From Acidobacteriota bacterium (lineage in GTDB: Bacteria > Acidobacteriota > Terriglobia > Terriglobales > Acidobacteriaceae), in contig JABCZL010000011.1 in assembly GCA_013289685.1 (NCBI GenBank), forward strand, positions 186,001-250,000: a stretch of 64,000 bases of DNA, in the 5' to 3' direction. Of this stretch, positions 8,043 through 15,560 are shown piece by piece; position 1 is the first letter of the stretch; every line of letters begins with the position of its first letter. A program made the position numbers and the translations under genes. The notes beneath the pieces are model-generated. The model was not told where the DNA came from and made no database searches. It worked only from the letters and a program-made list of their open reading frames with translations.

Positions 8043-8768
8043 CTATTCGTCGGCTGCGCCCGCTTTGCAGGCGTTCACAGAGTCCGGGTGCGGTCCTTTC
8101 GACTCTCGCGCCAGGAATTCGAATTCCAGCCGCGCGTTATCGGAGCGAATTCCTACCGGCCCGTCCAACTTCGCGGCGTCGGACCCGACGTCTCCCTGCC
8201 AAACTTCGTGGTTGTCGGCGAACACGCGTAGCTCGGCGTCCCGCATCTCGGCGCGAAGCGTGTGAGACTGCCCGGGCTCCAAGCGTGGCACGGCAGAGGC
8301 CTTGCGCGGCTTGATATTTTCGTAGCCGCGATTGCCGCATTCGACGCTGGTGTGCGCACTGGGGTTTCTCTTCACCGACACCACCAGCTTTGACTCAGGA
8401 TCGATTCTCCAGATCGCGTACACCAGGTTGCAGGGATCCTGCGCCCGCAGCTTCAAGCCGAACTGGCGCCGGGTCGTGCCCGATCCCAGCGCCGATTCTT
8501 TGCTGGTGCCACCCAGATAAGTGAAGCGCACTTCGGCGGATTGCGCCGTCCATTCAGTGACGTACGCGCGCATCTTGGGAACGTTCACCGACAGGCGGTT
8601 GTTGGCGGTTTTCTCAATCGTGCCTTCGGTCACGCAGAGGCGGTCGCGACCGATGGTGAGCCAGCCGGCGGACTGAGCCATCGCGACGCCCAGCAGTGCG
8701 GCGCACAATGGGCCGGAAAACAACGATAACCACAGAGGACCCGGAGGAAATAAGGGAAGCAGTTTCAT
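8043..8768 (-). CDS. hypothetical exported protein with a jelly-roll-like C-terminus
   Basis: 241 residues. A long hydrophobic N-terminal segment (about 8-32) looks like a signal peptide or anchor. The remainder is beta-rich, with LRVFADNHEVWQGD and GPVGIRSDNARLEFEFLARE near the end, a pattern like the last strands of concanavalin-like domains. Two Cys (about 115 and 147) may pair. It is not assigned to a named family; a carbohydrate-binding role is only a guess. The next gene on the strand, a membrane protein, lies upstream by 59 bp. Confidence 0.7.
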   Translation of the reverse strand: MKLLPLFPPGPLWLSLFSGPLCAALLGVAMAQSAGWLTIGRDRLCVTEGTIEKTANNRLSVNVPKMRAYVTEWTAQSAEVRFTYLGGTSKESALGSGTTRRQFGLKLRAQDPCNLVYAIWRIDPESKLVVSVKRNPSAHTSVECGNRGYENIKPRKASAVPRLEPGQSHTLRAEMRDAELRVFADNHEVWQGDVGSDAAKLDGPVGIRSDNARLEFEFLARESKGPHPDSVNACKAGAADE

Positions 8769-8827
8769 AGTGACGCTGGCTTTTTACTCGGCTCGTCCTT
8801 AGCGTCCTCAGCGGTTTTCACCTCTAG

Positions 8828-9250
8828 CTACTCTTTGTAGACATAACCGGCGACCAGCGCGGTCAGGATTGCGCCCAGCCACATCTCGATCATCCAGCCA
8901 AAAGGCAGTGCGCGGCCCACGGCGGACCATTCAGCTTGGGCGAAGTTGTCCGGGAAGCCGGCGAAGAAGCCCGCCAGAAAGCCGATCTTCAGGGCCGTGC
9001 CGGGGCCCGGTCCCAGGCCTTGACGCGCCCAGGCGTATAGATGGGCGACTGCGATCGCCAGAATAAATAGGAGTACGGTCCATGCCGCCGGGAAGTAGGG
9101 ATAGCGCGGCGTTTTCAGGAACCACCCGGCATTCATGGCGACGACGTAGCGCGGGCCGGTGATGTAGTGATAGATAAAAAAGCTCCACAGATTCCAGACC
9201 ACGCCTCCGGCCAATCCGCCCAACCAGATTCTGCCTCTGTTGAGTTTCAT
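8828..9250 (-). CDS. small integral membrane protein
   Basis: 140 residues with about four hydrophobic segments: 12-30, 55-72, 88-103 and 118-135. GGAGG lies seven bases before ATG 9250. It may be co-transcribed with the exported protein downstream (8043-8768). No catalytic motif is seen and no family is recognised with confidence. Confidence 0.75.
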   Translation of the reverse strand: MKLNRGRIWLGGLAGGVVWNLWSFFIYHYITGPRYVVAMNAGWFLKTPRYPYFPAAWTVLLFILAIAVAHLYAWARQGLGPGPGTALKIGFLAGFFAGFPDNFAQAEWSAVGRALPFGWMIEMWLGAILTALVAGYVYKE

Positions 9251-9320
9251 GCAGTGCCTCCTCGATGATGGGTCTTAGAACACGGCCCAGGACGATATGC
9301 GCGGAAGTGTACACCAAATC

Positions 9321-9399
9321 GTTCGCTAGCGAACTGCCGGGCTTGCGCCCGGCGGACAGCCGAGGGCCTGCCCTGAGCTTGCCGAAGGGGCGGCTGTCC
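9321..9399. repeat. three consecutive palindromes
   Basis: GTTCGCTAGCGAAC (9321-9334), GCCGGGC-TTGC-GCCCGGC (9336-9353), then GGACAGCCG (9354-9362) pairing with CGGCTGTCC (9391-9399). They lie between two convergently ordered minus-strand genes and could fold as three adjacent stems in RNA. Confidence 0.75.
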
Positions 9400-9409
9400 C
9401 CACATAAAC

Positions 9410-9928
9410 TTACGGCACCTGCGACAGGAGTTTCGGCAGGGCTTGCTGGCGTTGGGCGAACGTGCGCTGCATCTGGCGGCGGACGAACAGCGCGTTTGCA
9501 ATCCCGCCGAGAAATCCGAAGCCCACTTCATAGTCGATCACGTCGCGGACGAGCGTCCCGGCCATGCCTTGGCGCATCTCCGAGTGGAATTCGTGGCGAT
9601 GATGCCATCGCTTAAACGGCCCCTTGTCCTGCACGTCGGAGAAGTGGTGATTCCATTCGAATTCGGTGATGCGGGCGATCCACTGCGCGCGGAAAGGCAG
9701 AAAAGGGAAGACACGGAACGAGGTGACGATGATCGTGCCGACGCCGGCGGCTTTCTCGCCGTTGAGAAGCGGTGGTGGCGGCGGCGCGGGCATCCGGTTC
9801 AGCGAGATTAATCTCGTGCCGCTCTCGGCGGGCATGATGCGCGGCAAGTTCTCCGGGTTCGAGAAAAACGCGAACATGCGCTCAATGGGGAAGGGAACCC
9901 ACTGCTCGAATTCCAGATGATGCGGCAT
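9410..9928 (-). CDS. SRPBCC-family (START-like) protein
   Basis: 172 residues. The N-terminus HHLEFEQWVPFPIERMFAFFSNPENLPRIMP is the hallmark of SRPBCC/cyclase-dehydrase-like lipid-binding folds, where a helix after the first strand closes a hydrophobic cavity. Later segments, FRAQWIARITEFEWNHHFSDV and GPFKRWHHRHEF, fit the following strands. The ligand is unknown. No signal peptide, so cytoplasmic. The ribosome site before ATG 9928 is weak. Confidence 0.85.
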   Translation of the reverse strand: MPHHLEFEQWVPFPIERMFAFFSNPENLPRIMPAESGTRLISLNRMPAPPPPPLLNGEKAAGVGTIIVTSFRVFPFLPFRAQWIARITEFEWNHHFSDVQDKGPFKRWHHRHEFHSEMRQGMAGTLVRDVIDYEVGFGFLGGIANALFVRRQMQRTFAQRQQALPKLLSQVP

Positions 9929-10310
9929 TCGATATCTTCAGCCTCGGTCATCCTCGAGGCCCGCGCTGCGTGCGCGCCGAAGAGCCTGTCCTGAGCCTGT
10001 CAAAGGGACCGGTGCACTCCCCGGCCATTTGCATAGGTCCTTCACTTCGTTCAGGATGACAGCGCAGGGGCGAGGGCTGGTTTATCAGTGGCTCAAAGTC
10101 CCAGAAACGGCTGGTCTGACCGCCCCATCCCTCCTTTTCCACAAGAAAATCCGCACCAGGCGCGGAGATCAAGAGAAATCTTAGCGAAAGAATAGCGAAA
10201 GAACCACGAGCGTAACCCCAACCCCTTGTGGTCGCCGGACTAGTTAACCACAAGCCTTCGTATTTTCTTGAATCAGTGCTGGAGTGGGACTGCCACCATC
10301 AAGTTTCTGC
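9929..10310. other. repeat-rich gap upstream of mraZ
   Basis: No gene seen. It holds single arms of two dispersed repeats (CCTGTCCTGAGCCTGTCAAA near 9985 and TCCTTCACTTCGTTCAGGAT near 10037), a doubled TAGCGAAAGAA (10182-10203) and an 8-bp hairpin, CTTGTGGT (10225-10232) with ACCACAAG (10247-10254). Confidence 0.6.
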
Positions 10311-10338
10311 TTGACAATAAACGACTTACGGTTAAGAT
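10311..10338 (+). promoter_or_regulatory. mraZ promoter (TTGACA-N16-TAAGAT)
   Basis: A perfect -35 TTGACA at 10311-10316 and a -10-like TAAGAT at 10333-10338 with 16-bp spacing. Transcription would start near 10345, inside the GTGG array, leaving a leader of about 280 nt before mraZ. Confidence 0.65.
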
Positions 10339-10339
10339 C

Positions 10340-10385
10340 GTGGTACAAAGTGGAACGAAGTGGTAAGCACAGTTAGAGCAGTGGG
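10340..10385 (+). promoter_or_regulatory. probable MraZ operator (GTGG repeats, 10-bp period)
   Basis: GTGG occurs at 10340, 10350 and 10360, exactly one helical turn apart, in the context CAAAGTGGAACGAAGTGG; a fourth, GTGGG, is at 10381. Known MraZ boxes are short G-rich direct repeats (TGGGN or AAAGTGG type) with a 10-bp period just after the mraZ promoter. Position, period and sequence all agree, so autoregulation is likely. Confidence 0.65.
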
Positions 10386-10622
10386 ACGCGAGAGCTGAAA
10401 ACGAGGAGCCGGTGGAAATCCGACCCGAAAGCACGACAAACAGCCCGAATCGCCCGACTCTGACCGACCTTCGCACCCTTTTGACCTCCCTCGTTGCTGT
10501 CGTTAAGGTTGCGTGCCAAACGCGCGATTTCGCATTCGCGCCAAGAACGCGCGAATGTTCGCGCGGCACGCCCAGTTCCTTCGGACGCAAAAGCCGCGTC
10601 CTCAGGATGACAGAGAGAAAAC

Positions 10623-11063
10623 ATGTTTCGCGGCAATCATCCAACCCGGGTCGACGAGAAGGGCCGTTTAAAGGTCCCGGCCGAGTTCAAGCGGGTGATC
10701 GACGAGAAATACGGTCAGCAATTCTACATCACAAGTCTGGATGGCAGGGTTGCTCAAGTGTATCCCTTCGAGGAGTGGGAACGGATCGAGCAGAAACTGG
10801 CGGGGCTCTCCAGTTTCAATCCCACGAAGAAAAAATTTCTGGACCGGACGAACTACTACGGGCAGCAGGTGGAGATGGACGGGCAGGGACGGTTGTTGCT
10901 GCCGCAGTTGCTGCGCGAGACCGGGCAGATTAAGGGCGAGGTAGCGGTTCTGGGGAATTTGACGTATCTCGTAGTCAGGAACCTGGAGCTGTTCAAGAAA
11001 GAGATCGAACAAGAAAAGTTCACGCCTGAAGATGAGAAGACGCTCGACGAACTGGGCATCTAG
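10623..11063 (+). CDS. mraZ: transcriptional regulator MraZ
   Basis: 146 residues, the normal length. It begins FRGNHPTRVDEKGRLKVPAEF and has the second half-repeat GQQVEMDGQGRLLLPQLLRE, the two SpoVT-AbrB folds that form a ring of DNA-binding units. MraZ represses its own division-and-cell-wall operon by binding repeats downstream of the promoter; such repeats are visible at 10340-10385. The stop overlaps the rsmH start region (TAGTG), so translation is coupled. The 280-nt leader contains another dispersed repeat arm near 10600. Confidence 0.96.
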   Translation: MFRGNHPTRVDEKGRLKVPAEFKRVIDEKYGQQFYITSLDGRVAQVYPFEEWERIEQKLAGLSSFNPTKKKFLDRTNYYGQQVEMDGQGRLLLPQLLRETGQIKGEVAVLGNLTYLVVRNLELFKKEIEQEKFTPEDEKTLDELGI

Positions 11064-12064
11064 TGGGCGAGGGATTCACAGACACCCCTCAGGGGGTTGG
11101 GCATGGTGGTGGAAGAGTAGTGAGCCATGTTCCCGTTCTTTTAAAAGAAGCGATCGACTTTTTAGCCGTGCGGCGGGGTGGGACCTATATCGACGCCACG
11201 GTGGGTTTGGGCGGGCACAGTTACGAAATCGCAAAACGCCTCGGCGCACCGGGACATTTGATTGGCCTCGATAAGGATCCTGCAGCGCTGAAGATTGCAG
11301 GTGAAAGGCTAACCCAAGGTCCCTCGACTACGCGTTCCGATTCGCTGAGCGAATCAGAACGCTCCGATCGGGATGACAAGCAGTTGGGAGATTGGCCGAC
11401 GATTACGTTGCTGCATCGATCTTTTGCGGATCTGGCCAAGGACCAACGACCAGCGACCATCGACGGTCTTCTGGCCGACATTGGAGTGAGCAGCCTGCAG
11501 TTGGACGATGCGGCGCGCGGATTTAGTTTTCAGGCGGATGGACCGCTCGATATGCGGATGGACCCGCAGTCGGAGCGTACCGCCGAACAAGTGGTAAACC
11601 ACCTCGACGAGCGACAGCTTGCCGATGTGATTTACGAATTCGGAGAGGAAAGGAGGTCGCGGAGAATCGCCAGAGCCATTTGCCGGTCGCGGCCGATACG
11701 ATCTACCGCACATCTTGCGGAGGTCATATCAGCCGCGGCCCGGCCAATGAATCAGGCGGAGAGAAGAATTCATCCCGCGACTAAGACTTTTCAGGCTCTT
11801 CGAATCTTCGTAAACCGCGAACTGGAAGATCTGCAGGCGCTGCTGAGTGCGGCGCCGCGGATTCTGAAGCCAGGAGGACGCGTGGTGGTGATCAGTTTTC
11901 ACTCGCTGGAGGATCGCATCGTAAAGGATGCCTTCCGTGAGGGCGGAATTAAGGACAAGTACTACCGGGTGTTGACCAAGAAACCGGTGACAGCATCAGA
12001 AGAGGAAAGCGATCGTAATCCGCGGGCCCGCAGCGCGAAATTGCGGGCGGCGGAAAGAGTTTAG
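11063..12064 (+). CDS. rsmH: 16S rRNA m4C1402 methyltransferase RsmH with a repeat-derived insertion
   Basis: 333 residues; transfers a methyl group from SAM to N4 of C1402 of 16S rRNA. Family landmarks are SHVPVLLKEA, YIDATVGLGGHS (SAM loop), DIGVSSLQLDDAARGFSF, GPLDMRMD, ATKTFQALRIFVN and ISFHSLEDRIVK. GTG 11063 overlaps the mraZ stop; GTG 11120, after GGAAGAG and directly before SHVPVLL, is an equally likely start and gives the usual N-terminus. Between AGERL and TITLLHRSF there are about 25 extra residues (QGPSTTRSDSL...DDKQLG) absent from the family; they are encoded by a palindromic repeat at 11332-11362. Confidence 0.95.
   Translation: MGEGFTDTPQGVGHGGGRVVSHVPVLLKEAIDFLAVRRGGTYIDATVGLGGHSYEIAKRLGAPGHLIGLDKDPAALKIAGERLTQGPSTTRSDSLSESERSDRDDKQLGDWPTITLLHRSFADLAKDQRPATIDGLLADIGVSSLQLDDAARGFSFQADGPLDMRMDPQSERTAEQVVNHLDERQLADVIYEFGEERRSRRIARAICRSRPIRSTAHLAEVISAAARPMNQAERRIHPATKTFQALRIFVNRELEDLQALLSAAPRILKPGGRVVVISFHSLEDRIVKDAFREGGIKDKYYRVLTKKPVTASEEESDRNPRARSAKLRAAERV
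11332..11362. repeat. palindromic repeat inside rsmH
   Basis: GCGTTCCGATTCGCT (11332-11346) and AGCGAATCAGAACGC (11348-11362) pair in 14 of 15 positions around a single base. Flanking GGATGACAAG matches the ends of the intergenic repeats at 10600, 13075 and 40688. The insertion length keeps the reading frame. Confidence 0.8.
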
Positions 12065-12292
12065 GCTTCCGGCTCTCGGCGTCCGGCGTTCGGACACTAA
12101 GGTTGACGGAAGCCGAAAGCCGAAAAGCGGAAGCCGGCTTTCAAGAGTTTAGCTCCGGAAAACCTGCCGGAGTTCCCGGCACAGCTGTAATGGGGTGCCG
12201 GGCCTTCAAGATTCAGGTCAAGGCGGACAAAGATCCGCTGGGGCGGGATGGACTGGGTTCCGTGGTAGGAATCCAAATTGAGGTAGCGGGAC
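12065..12292. other. rsmH-ftsL gap with diverged inverted repeat
   Basis: GGCTTCCGGCTCTCGGC (from 12063) and GCCGAAAGCCGAAAAGCGGAAGCC (from 12112, part shown) form an imperfect stem. Nothing else is recognised until the small coupled gene at 12293. Confidence 0.5.
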
Positions 12293-12469
12293 ATGTATAC
12301 GGGCACAATGTACACAGGAACGTTGATCAAGGATTTGATCGCAGCAGTGGATCGGGTCGGTCAGAGGTCGGAGCAGCAGCGCATCGCTGACGACCAGGAA
12401 CTGCATGCAATTTACGCCATGCAGATTCCGGTGATAGACGGTGATCGGGTTTTCATGGGGGCGGCATAA
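12293..12469 (+). CDS. small conserved-looking protein coupled to ftsL
   Basis: 58 residues, of no named family. GAGGTA lies a few bases before ATG 12293, and the TAA overlaps the ftsL start (TAATG), so the two are translated together. The sequence begins MYTGTMYTGT: a 15-bp tandem duplication of the start itself, so ATG 12308 would give a 53-residue form. Then come LIKDLIAAVDRVGQRSEQQR, a likely amphipathic helix, and LHAIYAMQIPVIDGDRVFMG. There is no signal or membrane segment. Codon use is like its neighbours. Its place in the division operon suggests a role with FtsL or RsmH, but this is inference. Confidence 0.7.
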   Translation: MYTGTMYTGTLIKDLIAAVDRVGQRSEQQRIADDQELHAIYAMQIPVIDGDRVFMGAA

Positions 12470-12951
12470 TGGCGGCAGCAGCGGCGACAATGCGCAGTGC
12501 AGATTTCGCGGGCGAACGTCCGGCGGCAGAGCGTCGTTCGTTTTGGACAGGTACACCCGAGATCTACTTCTCCAAGGCGATCGACAATTCGCGTCTGGTC
12601 AAGGTGGAAGATCCGCGCCGCAACCGCGAGATGAAGCAGTTCGGCACGGCGCTGGCTTGCCTGTTCCTGCTGGTCTTTACTTATGCCTGGCAGCACTTCA
12701 AGGCGATCGAATACGGTTACCAGATCGAATCGGCCAAGCGTGAGCTCAGCGAGCGCACGGAGATGAATCATGCGCTGCGTCTGGAAGACGCTTCGCTGCG
12801 CGACCCGGAGCGGATCGACCTGCTGGCGCGCCGCATCGGTTTGGTCCCGCCGGAACCGGGACAAGTGATCCGCATGGACGCGGCGTCGGGCGATGCACAA
12901 GGCCCGGTGCTGGCGAGCGCCGTTCCAGTGACGGTGATTCCGGGGCGGTAG
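12469..12951 (+). CDS. ftsL: cell division protein FtsL-like
   Basis: 160 residues. One transmembrane segment (about 62-80, FGTALACLFLLVFTYAW) follows a basic cytoplasmic region, and a periplasmic heptad-like coiled coil follows (IEYGYQIESAKRELSERTEMNHALRLE, seen in pieces). The tail has the FtsL-like DPERIDLLARRIGLVPPEPGQV. This layout and its place between rsmH and ftsI identify it, since FtsL diverges fast. FtsL joins FtsB and FtsQ in the divisome and helps activate FtsWI. Its start overlaps the previous stop. Confidence 0.85.
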   Translation: MAAAAATMRSADFAGERPAAERRSFWTGTPEIYFSKAIDNSRLVKVEDPRRNREMKQFGTALACLFLLVFTYAWQHFKAIEYGYQIESAKRELSERTEMNHALRLEDASLRDPERIDLLARRIGLVPPEPGQVIRMDAASGDAQGPVLASAVPVTVIPGR

Positions 12952-12965
12952 AAGTTCATTGTGTT

Positions 12966-12987
12966 GCGGCGGACGCATTCGTCCGCC
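12966..12987. repeat. family C hairpin repeat
   Basis: CGGCGGACG-CATT-CGTCCGCCG, same loop as the copy at 1817. Lies between ftsL and ftsI. Confidence 0.8.
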
Positions 12988-13074
12988 GGCCGGGCGAAGC
13001 CCGGCTGCATCTCGGCGGCGGCCTGTCTGTATGTGGGCCGCCATGTTTGTCTGGGGCGACCGTATCTTAATTTT

Positions 13075-13178
13075 CTTGTCATTCCGAGGAGCGAATGCGA
13101 CGAGGAACCTGCTGTTGGCCGCTGCTCGCACAAAAGCAGGTTCCTCCTCTGCGCTTCGCGCATCGTCGGAATGACAAG
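13075..13178. repeat. family A long inverted repeat
   Basis: Left arm CTTGTCATTCCGAGGAGCGA (from 13075) and right arm ending TCGTCGGAATGACAAG (to 13178) with an inner GAGGAACCTGCT/AGCAGGTTCCTC pair. About 40-nt imperfect arms, inside the division operon just before ftsI. Confidence 0.8.
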
Positions 13179-13189
13179 CTATAAGGTTC

Positions 13190-15382
13190 ATGGCGACTAA
13201 CCCCACTTCGAGCAAGAACTCCCGGCTGTACCTGCTGGGCGCCGTTCTCTTGCTGTGGTGCGTGGCGATCTGCGGGCGCCTGGTCTACCTGCAGATCTTC
13301 AGCTACGGAAAGTTCGTCAAGCAGGCGGGACATCAGCAGCAGCGCGCGATTCCGCTGGCCGCCAAGCGCGGAGTCATTTACGACCGCGCTGGCCACGAGT
13401 TGGCCATGTCGGTGCTGGTCGATTCCGCGTTCGCGGTGCCGACGGAAGTTAAAGATCTTCCCACCGCGGTTAACCTGATCACGCGCATCACGGGAGACGA
13501 TTACAACGTCGTGCTGGCGGATTGCCGCGCGCATAGGACGTTTTGCTGGGTGGCGCGCAAGGCCAGCGATGAGACCATCGAGCGAATCAATTCACTGAAG
13601 TTGCAGGGCATTCATTTCCAGAAAGAGCCGAAGCGGTTTTATCCCGCGCGCGATCTCGCGGCGCAGGTGCTGGGCTCGGTCGGCATGGAGGATTCCGGGC
13701 AGAGCGGCATTGAGCATGAGTTCGACGATCAACTGCGCGGGCGTCCGGGAAAAATGTTCATTTCGGTCGATGCTCGCAAACAGTGGTTTGCCGACGTCGA
13801 GACTCAGCCCGACCCCGGCGACAACCTGGTTCTGACCATCGACAAGAACATTCAGTACATTGCCGAAAAGGAACTCGATCAGGCGATTCACGATACGCAG
13901 GCCATCGCCGGCACGGTGATTGTCGAGAACCCGCACAGCGGAGAAATTCTTGCGCTGGCCAACCGGCCGACGTTTAATCCGAATCTACGCAAGCAGGTCA
14001 CCCCCGGAGCGCTCACCAACCGCGCCGTAAGCTACGTGTACGAGCCCGGATCGGCGTTCAAAGTGGTTACGATTTCCGCCGCCCTCGAAGAGAAGCTGAC
14101 GAATCCAAACGAGATTTTCGACTGCCAGATGGGATCGATTGTCTACAACGGCATGCGCATCCGCGACGCGGAACCCCACGGCCTGCTTCCTGTGTCGGGA
14201 GTGCTGGCGCATTCCAGCAACGTGGGCGCGATCAAAATCGCGCTGCGCCTGGGCGAAGATCGGTATTACAAATACATTCGAGCCTTCGGATTCGGGCAGC
14301 AGAGCGGTATCGAGCTGCCCGGCGAGACTCGCGGCATCACCAAGCCTCCGAGCCGCTGGTCCAAAGTTTCGATTGCCGCGATTTCAATCGGGCAGGAAAT
14401 CGGCATCTCGCCGATCCAACTGGCTGGGCTGATCTCGACGATCGCGAACGATGGGACCTATGTGGCGCCGCGGATCGTGGCGGGAACAGTAGAGCCCCAA
14501 GGCACTCCGCAAACGGTGGCATTTCATCCCGGCGCGTCGCATCGTGTCATCTCGCCTTTTACCGCCGCCGAGATGCGCTCGATGATGCAGAAAGTGGTGC
14601 TCGAGGGAACGGGCCGGAAGGCGATGTTGGAAGGTTATTCGTCAGCGGGAAAAACGGGTACGGGCCAGAAAGTCGATCCCGCGACGGGAGCGTACTCGAA
14701 AACGAAATACGTCGCATCGTTTGCCGGATTTGCTCCCGTGAACAATCCAGAGATCGTGGTCGCTGTGATTCTTGACTCAGCGGTTGGCCCGCACCAGGGG
14801 GGACAGGTCTCCGCGCCGGTGTTTCATCGCATCACGCAGCAGGTGCTCGAATATCTGCACGTCCCGCACGATCTGCCGCTCGCGCCGAACCATCAGTTAT
14901 TGCTGGCGCAATCGAAGATAAACGATAAAGACCTGTCTGACGACACTCCCGATCATCCCGGCGAGCCGCTGGAGACGGCGGAAGTGAATAGCGATTCGAC
15001 CAAGCCCGCGAAGGCGCCGAACGTGGCGCGGGCGCCCACGCCCGCGGTCGTGGGACGCGCAGGAAGTGTGGTCCAAGCGGCAATGCGGGAGCCGGTATCG
15101 TCGGGGTCGAGTAGTCAGGAAGTCCCGTCGAAGACGCCGGACGCAAATTCCGCGTCACCTGCGAACCTGCCATCCAGCGGAACTGTGGTCCTCGACGTGG
15201 AGCAGGGCGGCATCGAAGTGCCGTCGTTTCTAGGTAAGACCGTGCGCGGTGCCGTGGAAGCCGCCCAGGACGCCGGACTACAGCTCGATGCTGTCGGCAG
15301 TGGCGTCGCGCGCCAGCAATCTCCCGCCGCGGGTACTCACGTGGCCGCCGGGGCGCGAGTGACGGTGCAGTTCGGTAGATAA
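13190..15382 (+). CDS. ftsI: peptidoglycan transpeptidase FtsI/PBP2-type with PASTA domain
   Basis: 730 residues. A transmembrane anchor (about 11-31) is followed by the PBP dimerisation domain (RGVIYDRAGHELA) and the transpeptidase domain. The active-site set is clear: S-x-x-K in EPGSAFKVVT, S-x-N in HSSNVGAIK and KTG in SAGKTGTGQK. A low-complexity linker (about 560-665) leads to one C-terminal PASTA domain (EVPSFLGKTVRGAVEAAQDAG). FtsI cross-links septal peptidoglycan. The linker contains VARAPTPAVVGRAG, encoded by a GC palindrome that may be repeat-derived. No murE/murF follows, which is unusual; gcvT is next. Confidence 0.93.
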   Translation: MATNPTSSKNSRLYLLGAVLLLWCVAICGRLVYLQIFSYGKFVKQAGHQQQRAIPLAAKRGVIYDRAGHELAMSVLVDSAFAVPTEVKDLPTAVNLITRITGDDYNVVLADCRAHRTFCWVARKASDETIERINSLKLQGIHFQKEPKRFYPARDLAAQVLGSVGMEDSGQSGIEHEFDDQLRGRPGKMFISVDARKQWFADVETQPDPGDNLVLTIDKNIQYIAEKELDQAIHDTQAIAGTVIVENPHSGEILALANRPTFNPNLRKQVTPGALTNRAVSYVYEPGSAFKVVTISAALEEKLTNPNEIFDCQMGSIVYNGMRIRDAEPHGLLPVSGVLAHSSNVGAIKIALRLGEDRYYKYIRAFGFGQQSGIELPGETRGITKPPSRWSKVSIAAISIGQEIGISPIQLAGLISTIANDGTYVAPRIVAGTVEPQGTPQTVAFHPGASHRVISPFTAAEMRSMMQKVVLEGTGRKAMLEGYSSAGKTGTGQKVDPATGAYSKTKYVASFAGFAPVNNPEIVVAVILDSAVGPHQGGQVSAPVFHRITQQVLEYLHVPHDLPLAPNHQLLLAQSKINDKDLSDDTPDHPGEPLETAEVNSDSTKPAKAPNVARAPTPAVVGRAGSVVQAAMREPVSSGSSSQEVPSKTPDANSASPANLPSSGTVVLDVEQGGIEVPSFLGKTVRGAVEAAQDAGLQLDAVGSGVARQQSPAAGTHVAAGARVTVQFGR

Positions 15383-15396
15383 CGTCAAAATCTCTA

Positions 15397-15468
15397 ACCA
15401 CAGAGGACACAGGGGAACACAGAGGACGGTTGGCGAATTCCTCGGTGTTCCTCCGTGTCCTCTGTGGT
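15397..15468. repeat. family B inverted repeat (CCACAGAGGACAC)
   Basis: Arms of 29 nt (15397-15425 and 15440-15468), starting ACCACAGAGGACAC and ending GTGTCCTCTGTGGT, with three or four mismatches. It lies after ftsI and may end that transcript. Relatives: 30525-30594, 24631-24710 and single arms near 297 and 34098. Confidence 0.85.
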
Positions 15469-15560
15469 GAAAGCCCTCCCGGTTTGACCCACTGAAAAAG
15501 CGCGTGATACGGTAATCAGTCACACCTATCCCAGCAGTCCAGCCACGATTGAGGTCTATT

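Noticed and set aside
10412..10622. A GTG-started frame in the mraZ leader, with GAGGAG upstream, and a riboswitch-like GCCGGTGGAAATCCGAC
   Set aside because: The frame runs on into mraZ in another register and the sequence shows no protein pattern. The riboswitch likeness lacks the rest of any known class.
12103..12390. 95-residue plus-strand frame between rsmH and ftsL
   Set aside because: Runs through the inverted repeat and overlaps the better supported small gene in another frame.
15383..15560. Glycine riboswitch expected before gcvT
   Set aside because: The gap is taken up by the family B repeat and no riboswitch core was recognised.
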